This document shows positions 33,832-48,100 of a stretch of DNA of 64,000 nt, one piece after another. The stretch is from Marsupella aquatica. Its lineage: Eukaryota > Marchantiophyta. The DNA is taken from NCBI GenBank assembly GCA_973895155.1, contig OZ316898.1, forward strand, positions 6,448,001-6,512,000, written 5' to 3'. Each line of letters starts with the position of its first letter. The stretch's first letter is position 1. The position numbers and the translations under genes are program-made. Under the pieces are notes generated by a model, which worked only from the letters and a program-made list of their open reading frames with translations, ran no database searches and had not been told where the DNA came from.

Positions 33832-36800
33832 ATGGAGCTGAACAGCGGCGTCACTGCCGGTAATTATATTTCCAAGAGATGTGGAACTTCGACCTCCGAA
33901 TTGTCGAGTGGCTGGGGCTGGCATCTGAACCCCGGGCGACCCTCAGTTGTCAGAATAAGATCACTTTTCAGCCCAATGCTCAGACACAAAAAGCCCACAT
34001 CTCGAAGAGTGTGCACCTATAGAAAAGTGCATGCTACGTCGTCTGCTTCGGCTGAAGCTGAAGCTGCACGCAACATTACATCAGACAGTTGTACTGAAGG
34101 AGGTGAAGAGTACTCCTTCACAAGCATTGCTGCCGGTGATCTAAATGAAAATTCAGTGGGCATCTCAAGGAGTAGAAAGAATCCTCTATCTGGAAACGGT
34201 AGACGCCATGTGGTTACTGATCCATGGCTTTCAGGAACCTATGGTGCGGGTTCTGCTCATTCCAAAGACAGGGCTTTGACCCCGAAATTTCAAAATGCTT
34301 CGGGGGAGAACGAGGAGGACAACGGTGATGGACTCGTTAGGGAGGACACAGTTAACGGACGGCAATCTCAAGCATTGTGGATAAAGAAGGCGCGGACAGT
34401 GGTTCCCCGGAAACAACCAAAAATCAGCCAGAGCTTGTTACACTCAATGCAATCTCCATCAGGGGTTGATCCCGTTATTCAGGAATTGGAGAAGACAACG
34501 AACAGCCAGGGTGTTGCAAATGTGATGGACAAATTTGCCAGCAAATTGACTCTTCAGGACCTCAAGCTCCTTCTGACTGAGCTGGCGACAGGACCCGAAA
34601 AATATTGGGCAAAAGCAATACAGGTTTTTGACTGGATGCACGACATGGCTGTGTATGACATCGATCCTGGTATGTATCATAGCATGTTTGTGCTCCTGGG
34701 AAAGTCAAAGAAGATGAGCATGGCTGAGACGATGATTCAGCGGATGAAGATGGAGGGGCTGCAACTGGACAAGTACATCTACACTGCTTTGGTTGGTGGC
34801 TATGTAAGAAGTGGCTACATTCAAAAAGGAATTGCTGTCCTTGAGCAAATGAAAGCTGATGGGCTGCGCCCTCCTGTGCCAGCATTCAACGTTCTGATCG
34901 ATGGTTGTGTGAAACTGCCAAGGGGATTAGAGGTTGCCCGGTCCTTGATGAAGAAAATGAAGGCCGATGGCGTCACTCCAGATAGAGTTACTTATACTAC
35001 TATGATCATTATGTACAGTCGAAAAGGCCACCATGGCGAGGCAATTCGAATGTTCGAAGAAATGCAACTGCAGAAGTGCTATCCTGATGTTCTCACTTAC
35101 AATGCTGTTCTTAATGCGTACTCCAAATTAGGTATCGCTGCGAAGGCAATTTTATTTTTACATATTAAACGCAGAAGATAATCAATTATTTCAAACCAAT
35201 TCCGAAATCTTTTTGATTCATAGAATGGAATGTGTATCGTTGAAAGGGTTGGTGATATAGTTGAAAGGTTTTCTGCTTCCTGTAGTTCCTTCTAGAGTAG
35301 CACGGTTTCGACGTCCTTTCACTTGCTGAATTTAGGTGCACAAATATCAAATCAGTTGATATAAAATGCGGGTTGCAGGAGATCTATCGGGGATGTTACA
35401 GGTTCATCAGTCCATGTCTGACCACCGTGTGGATCCAGACACTGTCACATTTAACATAGTTCTCAATGCACTTGGTCGTGGGGGTCGCACCAAGGATGTC
35501 TGTCGCTTTTACCGTCTCATGCGGAAGGTATTTTATTGTACTCTTTGTCCCCAGATCAGCTTGGATTTGACTTTTGAGGGTCTTTAACACAGATTGTACC
35601 TCCGTTGGTTCTTCTCGGTTTTAATGAGGTGGACTTTCAGCATTGAAGTGCGACAGATTTGAGTAATAGCCTCTTTGTCCTCCTTGGAGAAACTGACTCA
35701 AGGGTTCTGACTTTGTGATTGATGTCAGATTGGTGTGACCCCAGATGTAACGACATGCTCAATTCTTGTCAATGCCTATGGGAAATCCCGGGCATGGGAT
35801 GAACTTGATACACTAATTGTTGAGATGGAAAACTTGGGACTGCAACCAGATCTCACAGTTTACAACTCATTGATCAGCATCTATGGAAAAGCTGCTCGGT
35901 TTGAGCAAGTGGAGCTGATTGTCAAGTCCCTGCAACAGTCTAATGGTATCATGTTCGACTTGATTACTTATAACACACTCATAGATGTGTACGGAAAGGC
36001 AGGTCGACTTAGTGACGTTATCAAGTGGTTCTCTGAAATGAGGAGACAAACAGTCAAACCTGACGTGAGAACCTTCAATGCCTTGGTCCATGCTTATGGA
36101 CGTGCCTCGCAGTACGAAGGAGTAAGATCCGGCCCATTCTGATGAGTGTTTAGGAGCTTGTCAGACTGTTTGTGTAACGTCATGTAGGATGGACCAATCG
36201 CTCCCTGCAACTTTTTTATGGAAGGTCACGGTACGGATAATTTTAGAATTACAAAGTGTATCTTTAATTATTCCGATTAGTTGTGTTATGAATTACCTTT
36301 CTTTGGATACTTTCGTGGAAATCTAGCTATTAGAAACTAGTTTTATGGCAAGTCTCACGGGTTTTCTTACTTCGCTGCAGGTCAAAGAAGTTCTTGACCT
36401 GTTCAGAGCAGATGGCAGCAAGCCAGATTTGGTTTTCTATCACACTCTCCTTTTCTTGTTTGCAAAAGGTGGAAAGTACATTGATGCTTGGGGCGTCATA
36501 GAAGACATGGAGCAAGAAGGATATACGCTAAGCCTTGACATCTACAACTCTCTTATCCTAGTTTTTGGCCGTAGCAATGCCCTTGAAGCAGTGAAGCTGT
36601 ATTCGCACATGATCTCCTCAAAAGTGCGGCCTAACTCCATTACGTTCAAAGTATTGATTGAAGTTCATGCAAGGAAGGGTATGGTAGATGAATGCCTGAA
36701 GATCTACAGAAAGTCAAGGGGATTTCTGGGGGATGAGCTAAATGATAGTCTTTTGAGCTCAGTGTTGGGAGCTTGCTGCAATATGAGGCGCATGGAAGAT

Positions 36801-38183
36801 GCGGAGGAGATATTATTGGAGCTAGAAAATCAGCCAGGCCTTCTTCCTTCAGTGTCCTGTTTCAACTGGTTGATTTTAGGTACGATGTTCACGTATAAGA
36901 CTGTCTTGCATCTACTTGTATCGCAACATCTCTGGAGTTATGTTTTATCAATGTGACTTAGGTATCCAATGTTTCAGCCTTCATAACTCCAATACTTTTC
37001 ATGATTCTAACTAGAGTATCTATACCATGCAATCACCTTCCACTGGCCGTAACTATTATGTTCTCCACTTTTCATCATCTCACTAGAGTTCCACTCTGCA
37101 TTGACAGGATATGGGAGGCAAGGACTGTGGCAAAATGCTGAGGAAGTGCTAGAGAGAATGAAGGCCAAAGGACTGTTACCCAATGGACAGTCTTACAGTT
37201 TTCTTCTGGAAGTTTACAGTCTATGTGGGCGCTTTGACAAGACAGAAGATCTAAGAGTAAAGATGAATGAGCATGGTCTTACAAACAGTGTGTCTGCTTA
37301 TAATGCTCTGCTTCGGTACCATGTACGCTCTGATAGAGTTGATCTTGCCCTTGAGCTGCTTGAAGGCTTGCTAAGGAAACGTGTAAATGTTAATCATAAT
37401 ACGTACACAGCCATTTTATCAGGATATGGAAGATCAGCCTCCATGAATGAGAAGATACTAGCCCATGTTAGGGAGTCTGACAAATTGCAGCTAGATCCAA
37501 AACATGGAATCTATACTGCACTGCTTGCGACGATACCGAAGTGCAAAACTCACGAGGAGGCCTATAGTTTCCTTGGAACTCTTCAAAGGCTGGACTGTCC
37601 TAGTGAAATTTGCTCTATCCTCAAGGAGGTGGCCAGTGATGACGTGCAAGAGGAGGTCATATGGATGAATCTGGCAAAAAAGTTCCACTACCTTGACATG
37701 AACGGTTTTAACTCGGAGACTCAAAGGAATCTTCAAAATGCAATTGTTGATGCACTCTGGTGGTTTGGGTGGGAGATAAGAGCTCTGCGAGTAGTCAAAA
37801 TCGGTGTTGATCTCGGAATCTTAGGACAAGTTTTCAAGTGGAGTAAGACAGAGTGGACATTAAATATTTCAGGAGGATCTGTTGGGGCAGTGCAAGTTCT
37901 ATTGCTGATGTGGATTGCCTCCATGCGCAAATTAAGTAAGGAGGGTGAGGAAATCCCCCCTCAGATCAGAATCATTCTTGCAGAAGAGTGGCAACTCCGT
38001 CTGAAGGAGAACAAAGCTGCCATAGAAGCAGTGCAAGCCCAATTGAATGACCTAGGTGCTGTCTACTCTCGAACAGAAGACCAAATATCATTAGAGATGT
38101 CCAGAAGTGAATTGTCTTCTTGGCTAAGACAGGATCAGTTGGATGAGAAGTTATATTTGATGGATTCTCCAGTACAATCCTAA
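33832..38183 (+). CDS. P-class pentatricopeptide-repeat protein, organelle-targeted
   Basis: Five coding exons fit in phase: 33,832-35,131, 35,379-35,527, 35,729-36,121, 36,381-36,879 and 37,108-38,183 (1,138 aa). All introns are GT-AG. The start is the first ATG after an in-frame stop at 33,790. Residues 1-90 are rich in Ser, Arg and Thr and poor in acids, as in a plastid or mitochondrial transit peptide. About 19 tandem 35-residue P-type motifs span roughly residues 280-940 (typical: YNTLIDVYGKAG, KPDVRTFNALVHAYGRA). No E or DYW editing domain follows. The last 200 residues (DALWWFG, then a W-rich stretch) resemble a degenerate SMR-like tail as in embryo-defective PPRs such as EMB1270/EMB2654; that assignment is from memory and tentative. 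Expected role: binding and processing of organelle RNA; target unknown. Tail-to-tail with the CPC1-like gene. Confidence 0.93.
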
Positions 38184-39146
38184 GCATCCATACGAACGCC
38201 ACGCCGTTGAAGCTGTGCATTCAGATTAGCCGCTGGTAGAGGCAAAGTTAGTATCAAGAGTGTCGGGGATGCTTCATTTAGGCAGCGGTGCGGATGTTGG
38301 ATATCTGGAACCTTCGACAGTGTTGGAAGTTCAACATGACAGGTCCACTCCGACAGTTTTCAATGCTCCATTTCACTTGGTGTATACAGAAAAAGGCTGG
38401 CCAAGGTAACAACAATAGGTTAGAAGTTTCAAACTATTCCCCAGTGATAGTGAGTTGTGTACATATCATTCTTCCATTTATTGGATTTACTGGGTTGTTA
38501 TCTGATCTGGAACTGAACCGGAACAGCCCTCTGCGTTGAAACAGTACAAAGAGTTGGAAATCATGACGGTTTTTTTGGTCCAGCCCACATGATAGAGTCG
38601 GGTGCAAGTGTTACATGGTAGTCAATTGGAGCTAAGTACAAAAGTGCATGCGATACTGCTTCTTCACCGATTTGAATGAACGCTATTCTAGAAGAGGCTA
38701 GGAAAGTGCTCCTGTTTATCTGTTCCATACAAGGTCGTAAGATTCATCCAGCAATGTGCCAGGATTAGAGTGTAAAATACATGGATTCATATATGATGAG
38801 GGATACATGATCAATTCGTGGCTTTTGATGTTTCTCCGATCCAAGGATGGTGAGTCGAATGTTGAATATTTTTAATTGTTGGCTTAGGCAACTGCTTCAC
38901 ATGGTAGATGTTGGGATTTGCATCGCTTTGTATTGTTTGTTTCTACTGATTTCCTTTTTTGGACACGCATTGGTAGACCTTGGGGCTGTTCGATTCTACT
39001 GATAGGAATTTCAGTATTGAAATGTTAAGCGTAAAGTCTCCTCGTATTCCATAAAAGGATGTAAGCAAAACATCCATTACAGTTGAGCAAAATTCTGTTT
39101 TCTGGCCCGCCCTGCAGGAGGATCTCTATGATCAAAATGTGACGTA
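38184..39146. other. Intergenic between convergent genes
   Basis: Holds the 3' untranslated regions of the PPR gene (plus) and the CPC1-like gene (minus). Frames at 38.3-38.5 kb have no recognisable features. No other element is visible. Confidence 0.6.
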
Positions 39147-42100
39147 CTACTCTTTCTTCTCTTTCTTCTCTTTCTTCTCTTTCTTTTCCTTCTTTTCCTT
39201 TTTCTCGTTCTCCTTCTTCTCCTTCTTATCTTTCTTATCTTTGTCTTTGCTGCCCTTCTCCTGTCCTTTCTCTTCGTCCTTGAGCTCTTCCTCGTTGTCA
39301 TCCTCTATTTCAACTTCGTCAAAGAGGTGCACGATCTTACTCCCATAGTTTCCGAACAGCGTATTTGACAAACTCTTCGTTGCGTTTGTCTTGAGGATGT
39401 CCTCCACCGTATAGGTCTCCGGGATTGCATAAGGATCAGGTTCCTGCATTTGGTACTTCCTCGTAAGCATTTTGTAATTGTCCCTCCATGATAATAGTTT
39501 TCATTAGCATGAGTACAGATCCGATTATCTTCGCTAGGGGGCGTAAACGTTAGATTTTCATGGATAGTAACCTTTCACAGGAGTTCAACGCAAGTCTGAT
39601 CTAGGTTGGCACAGTTTTCGTTGTAGTATTGCTTGCCTTGGCTAGAGATGGGCTTCAATTAGTAGTACATTGTACAGAACTATTTGTTATTGCATGTGGC
39701 TAGTCTTGCCCCATTGCCGTCATGAGTTCAGTTTGGTGCTGTGATGGTAGTCTCCGTGCCTAGTCTTGCTTTTCAAATTTTTGCGTGCTGTACATTCGTG
39801 TAAATTATTGTTTGGGTTTAGATCAATGCGCGTAACTAATTCTGGGGTCAGTGGTGGGCAGGATTGTTTCCAATGTCCTGGCCGGTCAGACTTGGAGGGT
39901 CATATTTGGAGTTTGAACATGAGGCTAGTTTGGGGCATAAGGAAATAATAATATATGTGCGTCATTTTTGTAAAGCCTGACACGCAGCTTTCTCTTGCAT
40001 GTTTCTTTTCCAAAATTGGATCACCCTGACGTTGCGAAGCGCAAGCTCCCCGTTGCCATCATTGTGTCCACAACTTCGTACTTTTGGGATGCTACAGCTT
40101 TAAAGTTCGCGTCTCGTATTTTCAAGCGAATCTCATGGACCATAGAAGTCATTCGTTCTTTGATTAATGGTAGAGTTGCGTTATGCCAACGTTTTCATGT
40201 TCCGTGCTTGCGTTTTCCCGGTATTGTTAAATGATATTATCTGACTTCCGTTGGGTTCCGATATCAATTATGTTCTGTTCTTAAAGTTGTAAATGTAAAT
40301 AGGTACCTCAAATTCCATCTCTTGCACCAGAGGCACAGTCGGATGGACGTCGCACTTGTACGGAGCCGATTCGGCATCTGGGCTGTCACTGCTTTCATCC
40401 CGTTTCGTACTGAGCGCACAAAGGAAGCCCTTGATAGTTTCTGCTTCAGAGAATTCTTCAAATTCCTTGTGAGCGAAGTTCAAAAAGTCTTCTACTGTCT
40501 CACGGTCACTGTCAGTCGAGCTAGATTTGACGTCACGGTGTTGAATGCAGGGGTTGTTGTCTTCGTTTGAGCCACTTTCCTCTGAGTTTGCCATGTCGCT
40601 CTCCTTCTCTCTCTCAGCTTTGTCCCACTTCTCTTTAGCCACATAGTATAGTAGGTTCTGCAGTTGTGCAATGTGGACAAGCTAAGGTTTTTAATGGTCC
40701 TGACCAGATTTTTTATTTGGTTTTGAAGACTTCCGAAACCTCTCAGCCACAAGTCGACAGACAAGTTAAGTTGAACTTGCGGGTTTTGAACTACTAAATT
40801 AGCAAATGATGAGTAAATTCATGAGATGGTGAAGAAAATCATTTTAGAATTCCTGGACTCTCTCCTTCAGATAGTCTTTCGACGTCTCCTGTATATATTA
40901 GAGATACAAATTACGACTTCTTTAGTACTCCAATACTAAATAAAACCACATGACGGTGTAGCAAGAATTAGGATCCACTTATCGACTAGACTACTCAACA
41001 AAGCTATCAACAGGTTTAATCCTGTGTGCTGTTACGTTGGAAGAAGTGATTACTTTGTCCATTTTGCTTGATGATCACCTGGAACAGAGCTGGCTCACAA
41101 AAAGTTTCTAACATGCTAGCATCCAATGGCATGGAACGTCTAAGGGAACCCTGAGCAGGGAGGAAGTTGCCCCGTGTACTTACATATAAGTCATCGAGAA
41201 TGAAGGGAACAATGGCTTGATCCCAAGCGGCATCAACCCCCCATGGATACAATATTCCTAAAATTGTCTCAGGTGTGAGATGGTGATCTGTCGATCTGCA
41301 CCAACGCATAGTTCAATTTAATGAGGTCATTTCTGGGGTCACCGCTAAACAAATACCTCTATCTAGATGATTGATTGATTGTCTCCATAAAGTCAAGAAT
41401 GAACCTCGTTCATTGTGTGTCATGTGGGCAACATATGTCAGTGTGCGGAGAGAAAAATAAGAAAAATATGTATTACAAGTTTCCAGACTCTGCGACCACA
41501 TTGAATGCCTTCTGGAGTGCTTGCTTCTCGACAGGATCCCTGCAGATATATAGCAGGAGCTTTTGAAAGTGAATGCCCTTTGAGCCTTCTTCGAGGAGAT
41601 TGTACAGGAAAATCTTGAGTGCAAGTCCCAGATCAAAATCCCCGGGAGATAAGGGAGCACCTGCAATGACATGTGTATCACTCTTGCCTTAGTTTCCCTT
41701 GGATAAGGATATCTAGTCCGTATGATTAGTCGTTAATGCAAAATCTGTACTGTGCCCAGGCCTAGATTGGAAAACATACAAGAAATGAAGGAAATCCAGA
41801 AAGCTTGCTTACTCGGGTCGAACCAGAACTTGATGCCAAGGAAATCTTCGAGGAGAATATAGCCATGTGTTTCAGGACTCTTGAGGACCCCTTCCTTGTC
41901 TAGCGTTGCGACAGGGAACAATGCTGAGAAGACACAACACACTGGAATGTGAGAGGGCGCAGAGGGTAGAATTAGGGTTGTTAGAGTGTCCCTTACAAGC
42001 TAATTTGAAGTGCCCCATTTTCACAACTGCTCATAGGACATTGGTCAAATTGAGAGGCTTTTCCTCTGGTCACAAGAACAGGGTTTTTTACCTCTACTAG

Positions 42101-45100
42101 AATTCCAGGCAAGAGAAAGTCACACGTTGCTCCTTTACATTCAAGCTTCTTTCAGGGCAAAGAAACGGGAAATCCGAAGGGAAATGCATTTTGATTTCGA
42201 AGTGAAGATTTGCAGTACAGAAAAGCCTTCAACGGCGTATTTGGATCAGTACAAATCTGAGTGTTGCCGGCACTTTATTGCTCAGAGATGCAAGAGCAAT
42301 TATTGGCTACCAGAGTTATGCTAATACCTTTGCGTGCATTAAGCAGATCCTCACAAGAAGCAGATGATATGATGTACGAATATTTAGCATCCACCAAAGC
42401 AATCAAAAATCCACGCCAGTCAACAAATTTTGCTTCTTTGGTTGGTTCGTCAATAATCTCCTGAACAAGAATGAACTGAGATTTATTGAAGGTGTAGACT
42501 GTATACGAGAGAATGGAAACATAAAATTACTTTTTTGCTTGATTCTTGATGGCTATTCCTTTATTAAAGGTACCGTATGCACCAGCGGCACTCATGAAGA
42601 ATTGTAGCTGAAGAACTGAAGCACTCTGTACATATTTCCCTTTAGACCCAAACCTAAAGCCTGTTTATATCAGCTTATTTCAATTTTCGTTCTGTATTCT
42701 AATGAATGTATGGTAGAAGTTCTTCAGCTACTTCACAATTTGACCTTTACAACAGCAACTTCAAAAACCACATCCTTAGATCAAAGCACTAGGGTGTCCT
42801 CTTCCTACTGATTGGATTCCCGACTGTGTGGCTCATGGAATCTTGCATAGTACGATCAATGTTCATACTCATAGCATGGTCCAGAGTTAGCATGAACAGT
42901 GAGCTAGCCAGCTTTCTCGCACACGTGACTTACAATAGCATCATCAATTCGGAAGGGTTCTTGTTGGGTATGTTTTGCACTACGAGCTTGGGGTCATGCC
43001 GTTGGTGCAATATGCGTGACTATCTTTCAGATAAAGACGCTTAGATGGATCGAATGGGGAATAGATCGCTTCTCACCTTGAACATTTGATCGGCGAGATT
43101 TTGCCAGACTTGGAAGGGCCCGTAAGGATCTCTCCTGGAGGCTGGCAGACGTGGAAGTAGTGATTCTTTTAAGTCGTTCTTAAACATTGTGTGAGTCTTC
43201 ACGATTGCTCCAGTCACTGTTGCCCTTGCCATACTTGCCGTCATATAATTAGCTGCAGTAAACACGCCGTTACGTACAAAGTAATTAAGTTCTCCGACAA
43301 ATTGATTTCTCACTGGAAGCACATCCACTGCTGCTCTTTATAATTGAGAATTAGTCGTCAAAAGTTGTCACACCCAAATCGTAAGTCTGTTGGTTTCTAT
43401 AATTGACTCGAAACCAGTATCACGAGTTCTATCTGTCTTCTGAATTTCCATTCACCACTATTCTCTACTTACAAATTATGCTTATTTCTTGTCCCTCGGC
43501 CCTATTTAATCCCATGGACTTCAAGATCTAGTTGATTGCCCAAATCTGCTTTACAAAACAATCTATTCCGTAATTGTTGATGAATAAAGGAGACCTTGAG
43601 GAGAGACTGTCTTGAAGTCATTCAGTAAATTCTCGAGGACCTTACAGAACCACAGGTTCAGATTGGTTGTCTCCTTAATCGGACACTCCTGCAAAATATA
43701 CAAGGACATGGATGTAGGCAATATTGAGCAATTTGAGGATTTATCTCAAGTGGCGAATGGCGAACTCAACTACACTCTTACTCCTTCACCACACCGTAGC
43801 TTTAATTGTTGAGTTTTGTTCACTGAGAAGGAAGTCTGAAATGCCTTTTTATTGAATTTGTTCTTATTGCCAGAGACTCCAATGAGCATTGTCATATTTT
43901 CGAAAAGCTAGTACCTAGACCCGGCTTTCATAACTTGTCACGTTTCATGATTACGTATTCATCATTCAAAATTCTTCATCCAATAGGGCTTTATTCAATC
44001 ACATCGTGACCATATCCTCTTGTGTAGGCTGAACTATTTGGTTTAGAGGCCAGGTATAATTGTCTTAGGACTGCCATCGCATGATGACATTTGATGATTT
44101 GAGGGCTAGGGACTTGCTCTTCTAACGTTGGCCATGCGATTGAATGACCTTACCAGCACAAGCTGTGATTCATCGACATGAAAAACAGAACCATCAAGAT
44201 ACACGCGATACCATAGCAGAATTTGTTCCTCTGCTGCTTCTGTGCACAGGCTTAAAACCTCTTGGACCACCTCAGCTTCAGCCTGTTTTCAGCCTCCCTT
44301 GCAATCCGTGCTTGAAATCAGGATCTCCTAATGGGGTCAAGAATGAATTCTACCACCTTACAGTGCGATTGTAGCTATTAAATTTAAGATTAGATCGGGA
44401 CTGAGTTCTATGTCTACAGGGATCTGATCAGGCCTCCAGCATTGTAAAATGACCACACAGGAACACACGAAAGAGTTTGCGGGAGAAAAAGAAAAAGGAC
44501 CCCGGGGAGTCTTAAGCTTGTCTTCAATACTAAGGCAAGATAAGTGAGGTGTCTAGTGGTGCAAGCTGGGGACCCAAACAAGACCTGATCAATTATCTAG
44601 AGATTGATTAGTGACGCACCGTCGAAATAGAATTGGCCGCAATCCTGAAAAAGGGTCATGCTTCCAGCGAGAGAATGTACCTTCAGCCTGGGTTTGCTCC
44701 AATCAGTCATCCGCTTGAAGGCTCCGTCTACTATCGGTTGCAGCTCGTCAAAATAATCCAGTGCCACCTTTGCTACAATGGGAATTCATATTAGTCTAAG
44801 ATCGCTGGCGACATGACACAGTCTGTGCAAATCAAGTGTTTCGTCCTGCTCCTTCAGTGATGACAAGCAAACGAGAGAATCACTAGACTTCTCACACTCT
44901 GCCCTCGAGATTGATTACCCATTACCCTGATCAAACCAGGTGGGCATAGGAATGTTCCTCAAAACCTTTGAGTACACTCAAAGAAAACAGACAAGTGAAA
45001 GAGAATCTGTATTGGAGGTGATTGCTAAGCCCACGTGAGCCTAATTCTTGTGACAGTTGAACATCGCTGAAGGGATCGCATAGCTGGAATATATGTAGAT

Positions 45101-48100
45101 TTTGTCGAAAACTTATGCTGATAGATTCACACTGAATAATCTTTCCCAGCTTCCCTCGCTGGAATCCTTGGCTCTTCTCTCTCTCTATGCAAATTCAAAA
45201 CAGGCGCCGATACCTTCAGCTATTTCATTTGACATTTACACTCCTTTTTGAATTACTTTGACATTGGATCTTATGGCATTGTATTGCAGAGTTCCAATGA
45301 GAATCACCTATTCGCTGTAAGCGGTGTATGAAGATCTCATGCTCACGAACAGTTACGGGAGGTATACTTGGATCAAGAGGAGGCGATGGAGTCTCAACTG
45401 CTAGGGATGCTACTTCAGCAACAGCTGGGATCTTGTCTTTCTTGTCTTTCTTGTCTTTAGAACCTTTTTTCTCCGTCTTACCCTCTTCCACTTTTAACGG
45501 TTTCTCGTTCTTCGTCTCATTTCCTTTCTTTCCCTTCTTATCACCCTTTTCCGGAGCTTTTCCAGCAATCACGTCAAGTACGGAATACGCCACAGATATT
45601 GCCTTCATGAAAATCTGGCATATTCAAGAAATGCTGTGACTTTTCTGGGTAATTAGTGTACTCCATACGGGCCAAAGCTTATTTATCTGGGATTTTGAAA
45701 CTGGTTGACTTTGAGGATGAATGGAAGGTGGATCCTCAACTGGGGAAACGAACAAAAGTTCCGAAACTGAGATAACCAAACAAACCAAGCCAAGGGCCAC
45801 ATATACGGAATCAGGCTAGAAATGGTACACTTGTAACCTTTTGTGGTTATCTTACTGATTTTGGATATAAAAGCCTTTCCTGAGACAAGGGCTTTTCCAC
45901 AGACAACGGAAGATTCGGGAAGAGGGAACAGCAGAAACAGAGAGCCGACGACAGATAAACTCAGAGAGCGAGGAAATTCTAGAAACTCCCCGGACTCAAG
46001 AAAAGTACGAATGAACGAAAAATAATTCTCCAATTGACACCGAAAATGCATTTTGAGGAAAATCATTTGTTTCTAAATAACGCTAGGACTTGATGACGGG
46101 CCTCTAGGCAATCAATATCCTCGGTAGGAACTCCTTTCCTAGAAATAACAGTCATAGGAAAGTGGATTTATACAAAATTTACATTTACAGGACTGTGCAT
46201 ACCTTGTGAAGTTTAGGTAGTGGGGCTGCCAAGGTCACAATCCACCCTGGTAGTGGGAAGTTTTCGATTGGTTCACTTGTTACTTCTTCCAGGACACAGC
46301 GAAATCCCAATAATTCAGATCCCAAAGTTTTAGTGTAGAACTCTTTTAGGAGGTTGCATGACTGTAGATGCCTGTCCAGCTAAATATCGATCAAACGACA
46401 ATGCTAAGTATTAGTAAAGGTTAATCACGAGTCTAGTCCAATGAAGCCATTTAGTGTCCCTGGTGCAAGGATATAGGAACAAGCAACTGGGCCAAAGTTT
46501 TCGACGTCAACAACCACCTTCAAGAGTGCTCCAAGCCGAGAAAAAATGTTATTTTGATTGACTATACAGATTTGTGTTGAATTTCTAAACAAACACCATT
46601 GAAAGGTTGATGCAAACCATTCACTTAAACTGAAATTCAAAATTTTCAAAAGCTAGCTTAAACTAAATGGCAAAACTTTGCGGATGTATTAAGCGACTTC
46701 ATTCTAGATCACTGCATGACCCAACTGACCCGTGACTAATTGAATTCAGAGCATTGATTTTGTTGTGACGACACCATCCATGATAAATTTTTACCTTATT
46801 TCTCATTTATAATGCCCCTACTACCATTACCTTTCCACTCTAAACGTCTTCAATGGAGGTTCAAACATTCAATATTGCATATAAAAGAACAATGCCCAGC
46901 ACTTGCCTCTGTTTGCACGAGTCCAGTGAAAACTTTGATCAATGATGCAGTTCGCGATTCCAACAGATCGACGAGGCTCTTCTCAGATAATTCAACACAT
47001 CGCTGGAAACAACAAACGGCTGTTAAGTCATCCAATTGTCAGACAACCAATTTGGGAACGGCATGTCCATCAGTCCTGTAAGGCGAAACTTAAGGAGTGA
47101 CAAACTAGCAGGAAAATTTGCAGTACAGAAAAGTAATGTGTGGGGTAGGGATGAGATCAACACCGATTCACGACGAGCACATATGTCTCTTAGTGTCTTG
47201 TCCAGTTTTATGACTTCTGCCGTCAATTTCGGTTTAAATTTTCTATCAATCCTCTGCGGGGTTTCAATCCGGTTCCACCTTTCCTGTTTGTGGGCAAGGA
47301 CAAATATTTAGACGTTTCAGGTATTACGCATTCTTGCTTTCTGACGACTGGTAGAACATCTATCACGGAAAATTTGTTGGCATTTACAAGAAAAATGGGT
47401 GCAGTTCAGTCACGGGGTCGTCGTTAATCAAGAAAACAAAAACGGGAGCTGTCATCAAGACTCTCGAACTATCGATCAGATCCTGCCTTACCATCTCATC
47501 ACGATTTTGGAAAAAGGTGCGTCTGACTGCATATTACATGGACTAAAGAAGTTTCGTAGATGAAGTTTTCTGAACACTCTAAACCGGTCCTTCAAAATAA
47601 AGTTAGGGGTCCATGGTAGTATGTTAACCTTGCACAATCTTACAATTTTGACTTTAATAAGGGTCAGTTCACGTGGAGTGAGTGCCAAGTAATATAAATT
47701 TGCAAGTGGTGGCTTTGACAGCTGTTCAAACAAGCCAGGCATGAGAAGACCAGCGTTCTCTTCACTGCGTTCAGTCCAGCAACCGACCTTGACGTAAGTT
47801 CTAGAAATGATGCTACCTGGAACTCATCAAAAGTCTGCTGCCGTTCATCCCTGGCCTGTAGGAATGATATAAATTGGTTAATCATCTGCACAAGAACAGA
47901 ACACGCCATATCAACAGTTGATGGAGCATCACCTTTGAAGTTCATCTATTGACAAATAGGCTTGAGTGCAGTGCTTTGTCTTTTGCACGGTGTTCGCAAA
48001 CGTGTTGTATGATCTGTAAGTTGGATGGATTACAAACACAACTTCCAAGGATTTAAACGTCGGTTGGAAACTGTTTCTCCAGTGCAATCAAGTTCCATGA

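Noticed and set aside
44643-44679. 36-bp possible intron in the exon at 44,620-44,772
   Set aside because: GT and CAG occur at the edges, but 36 bp is too short for a plant intron. The sequence reads through in frame.
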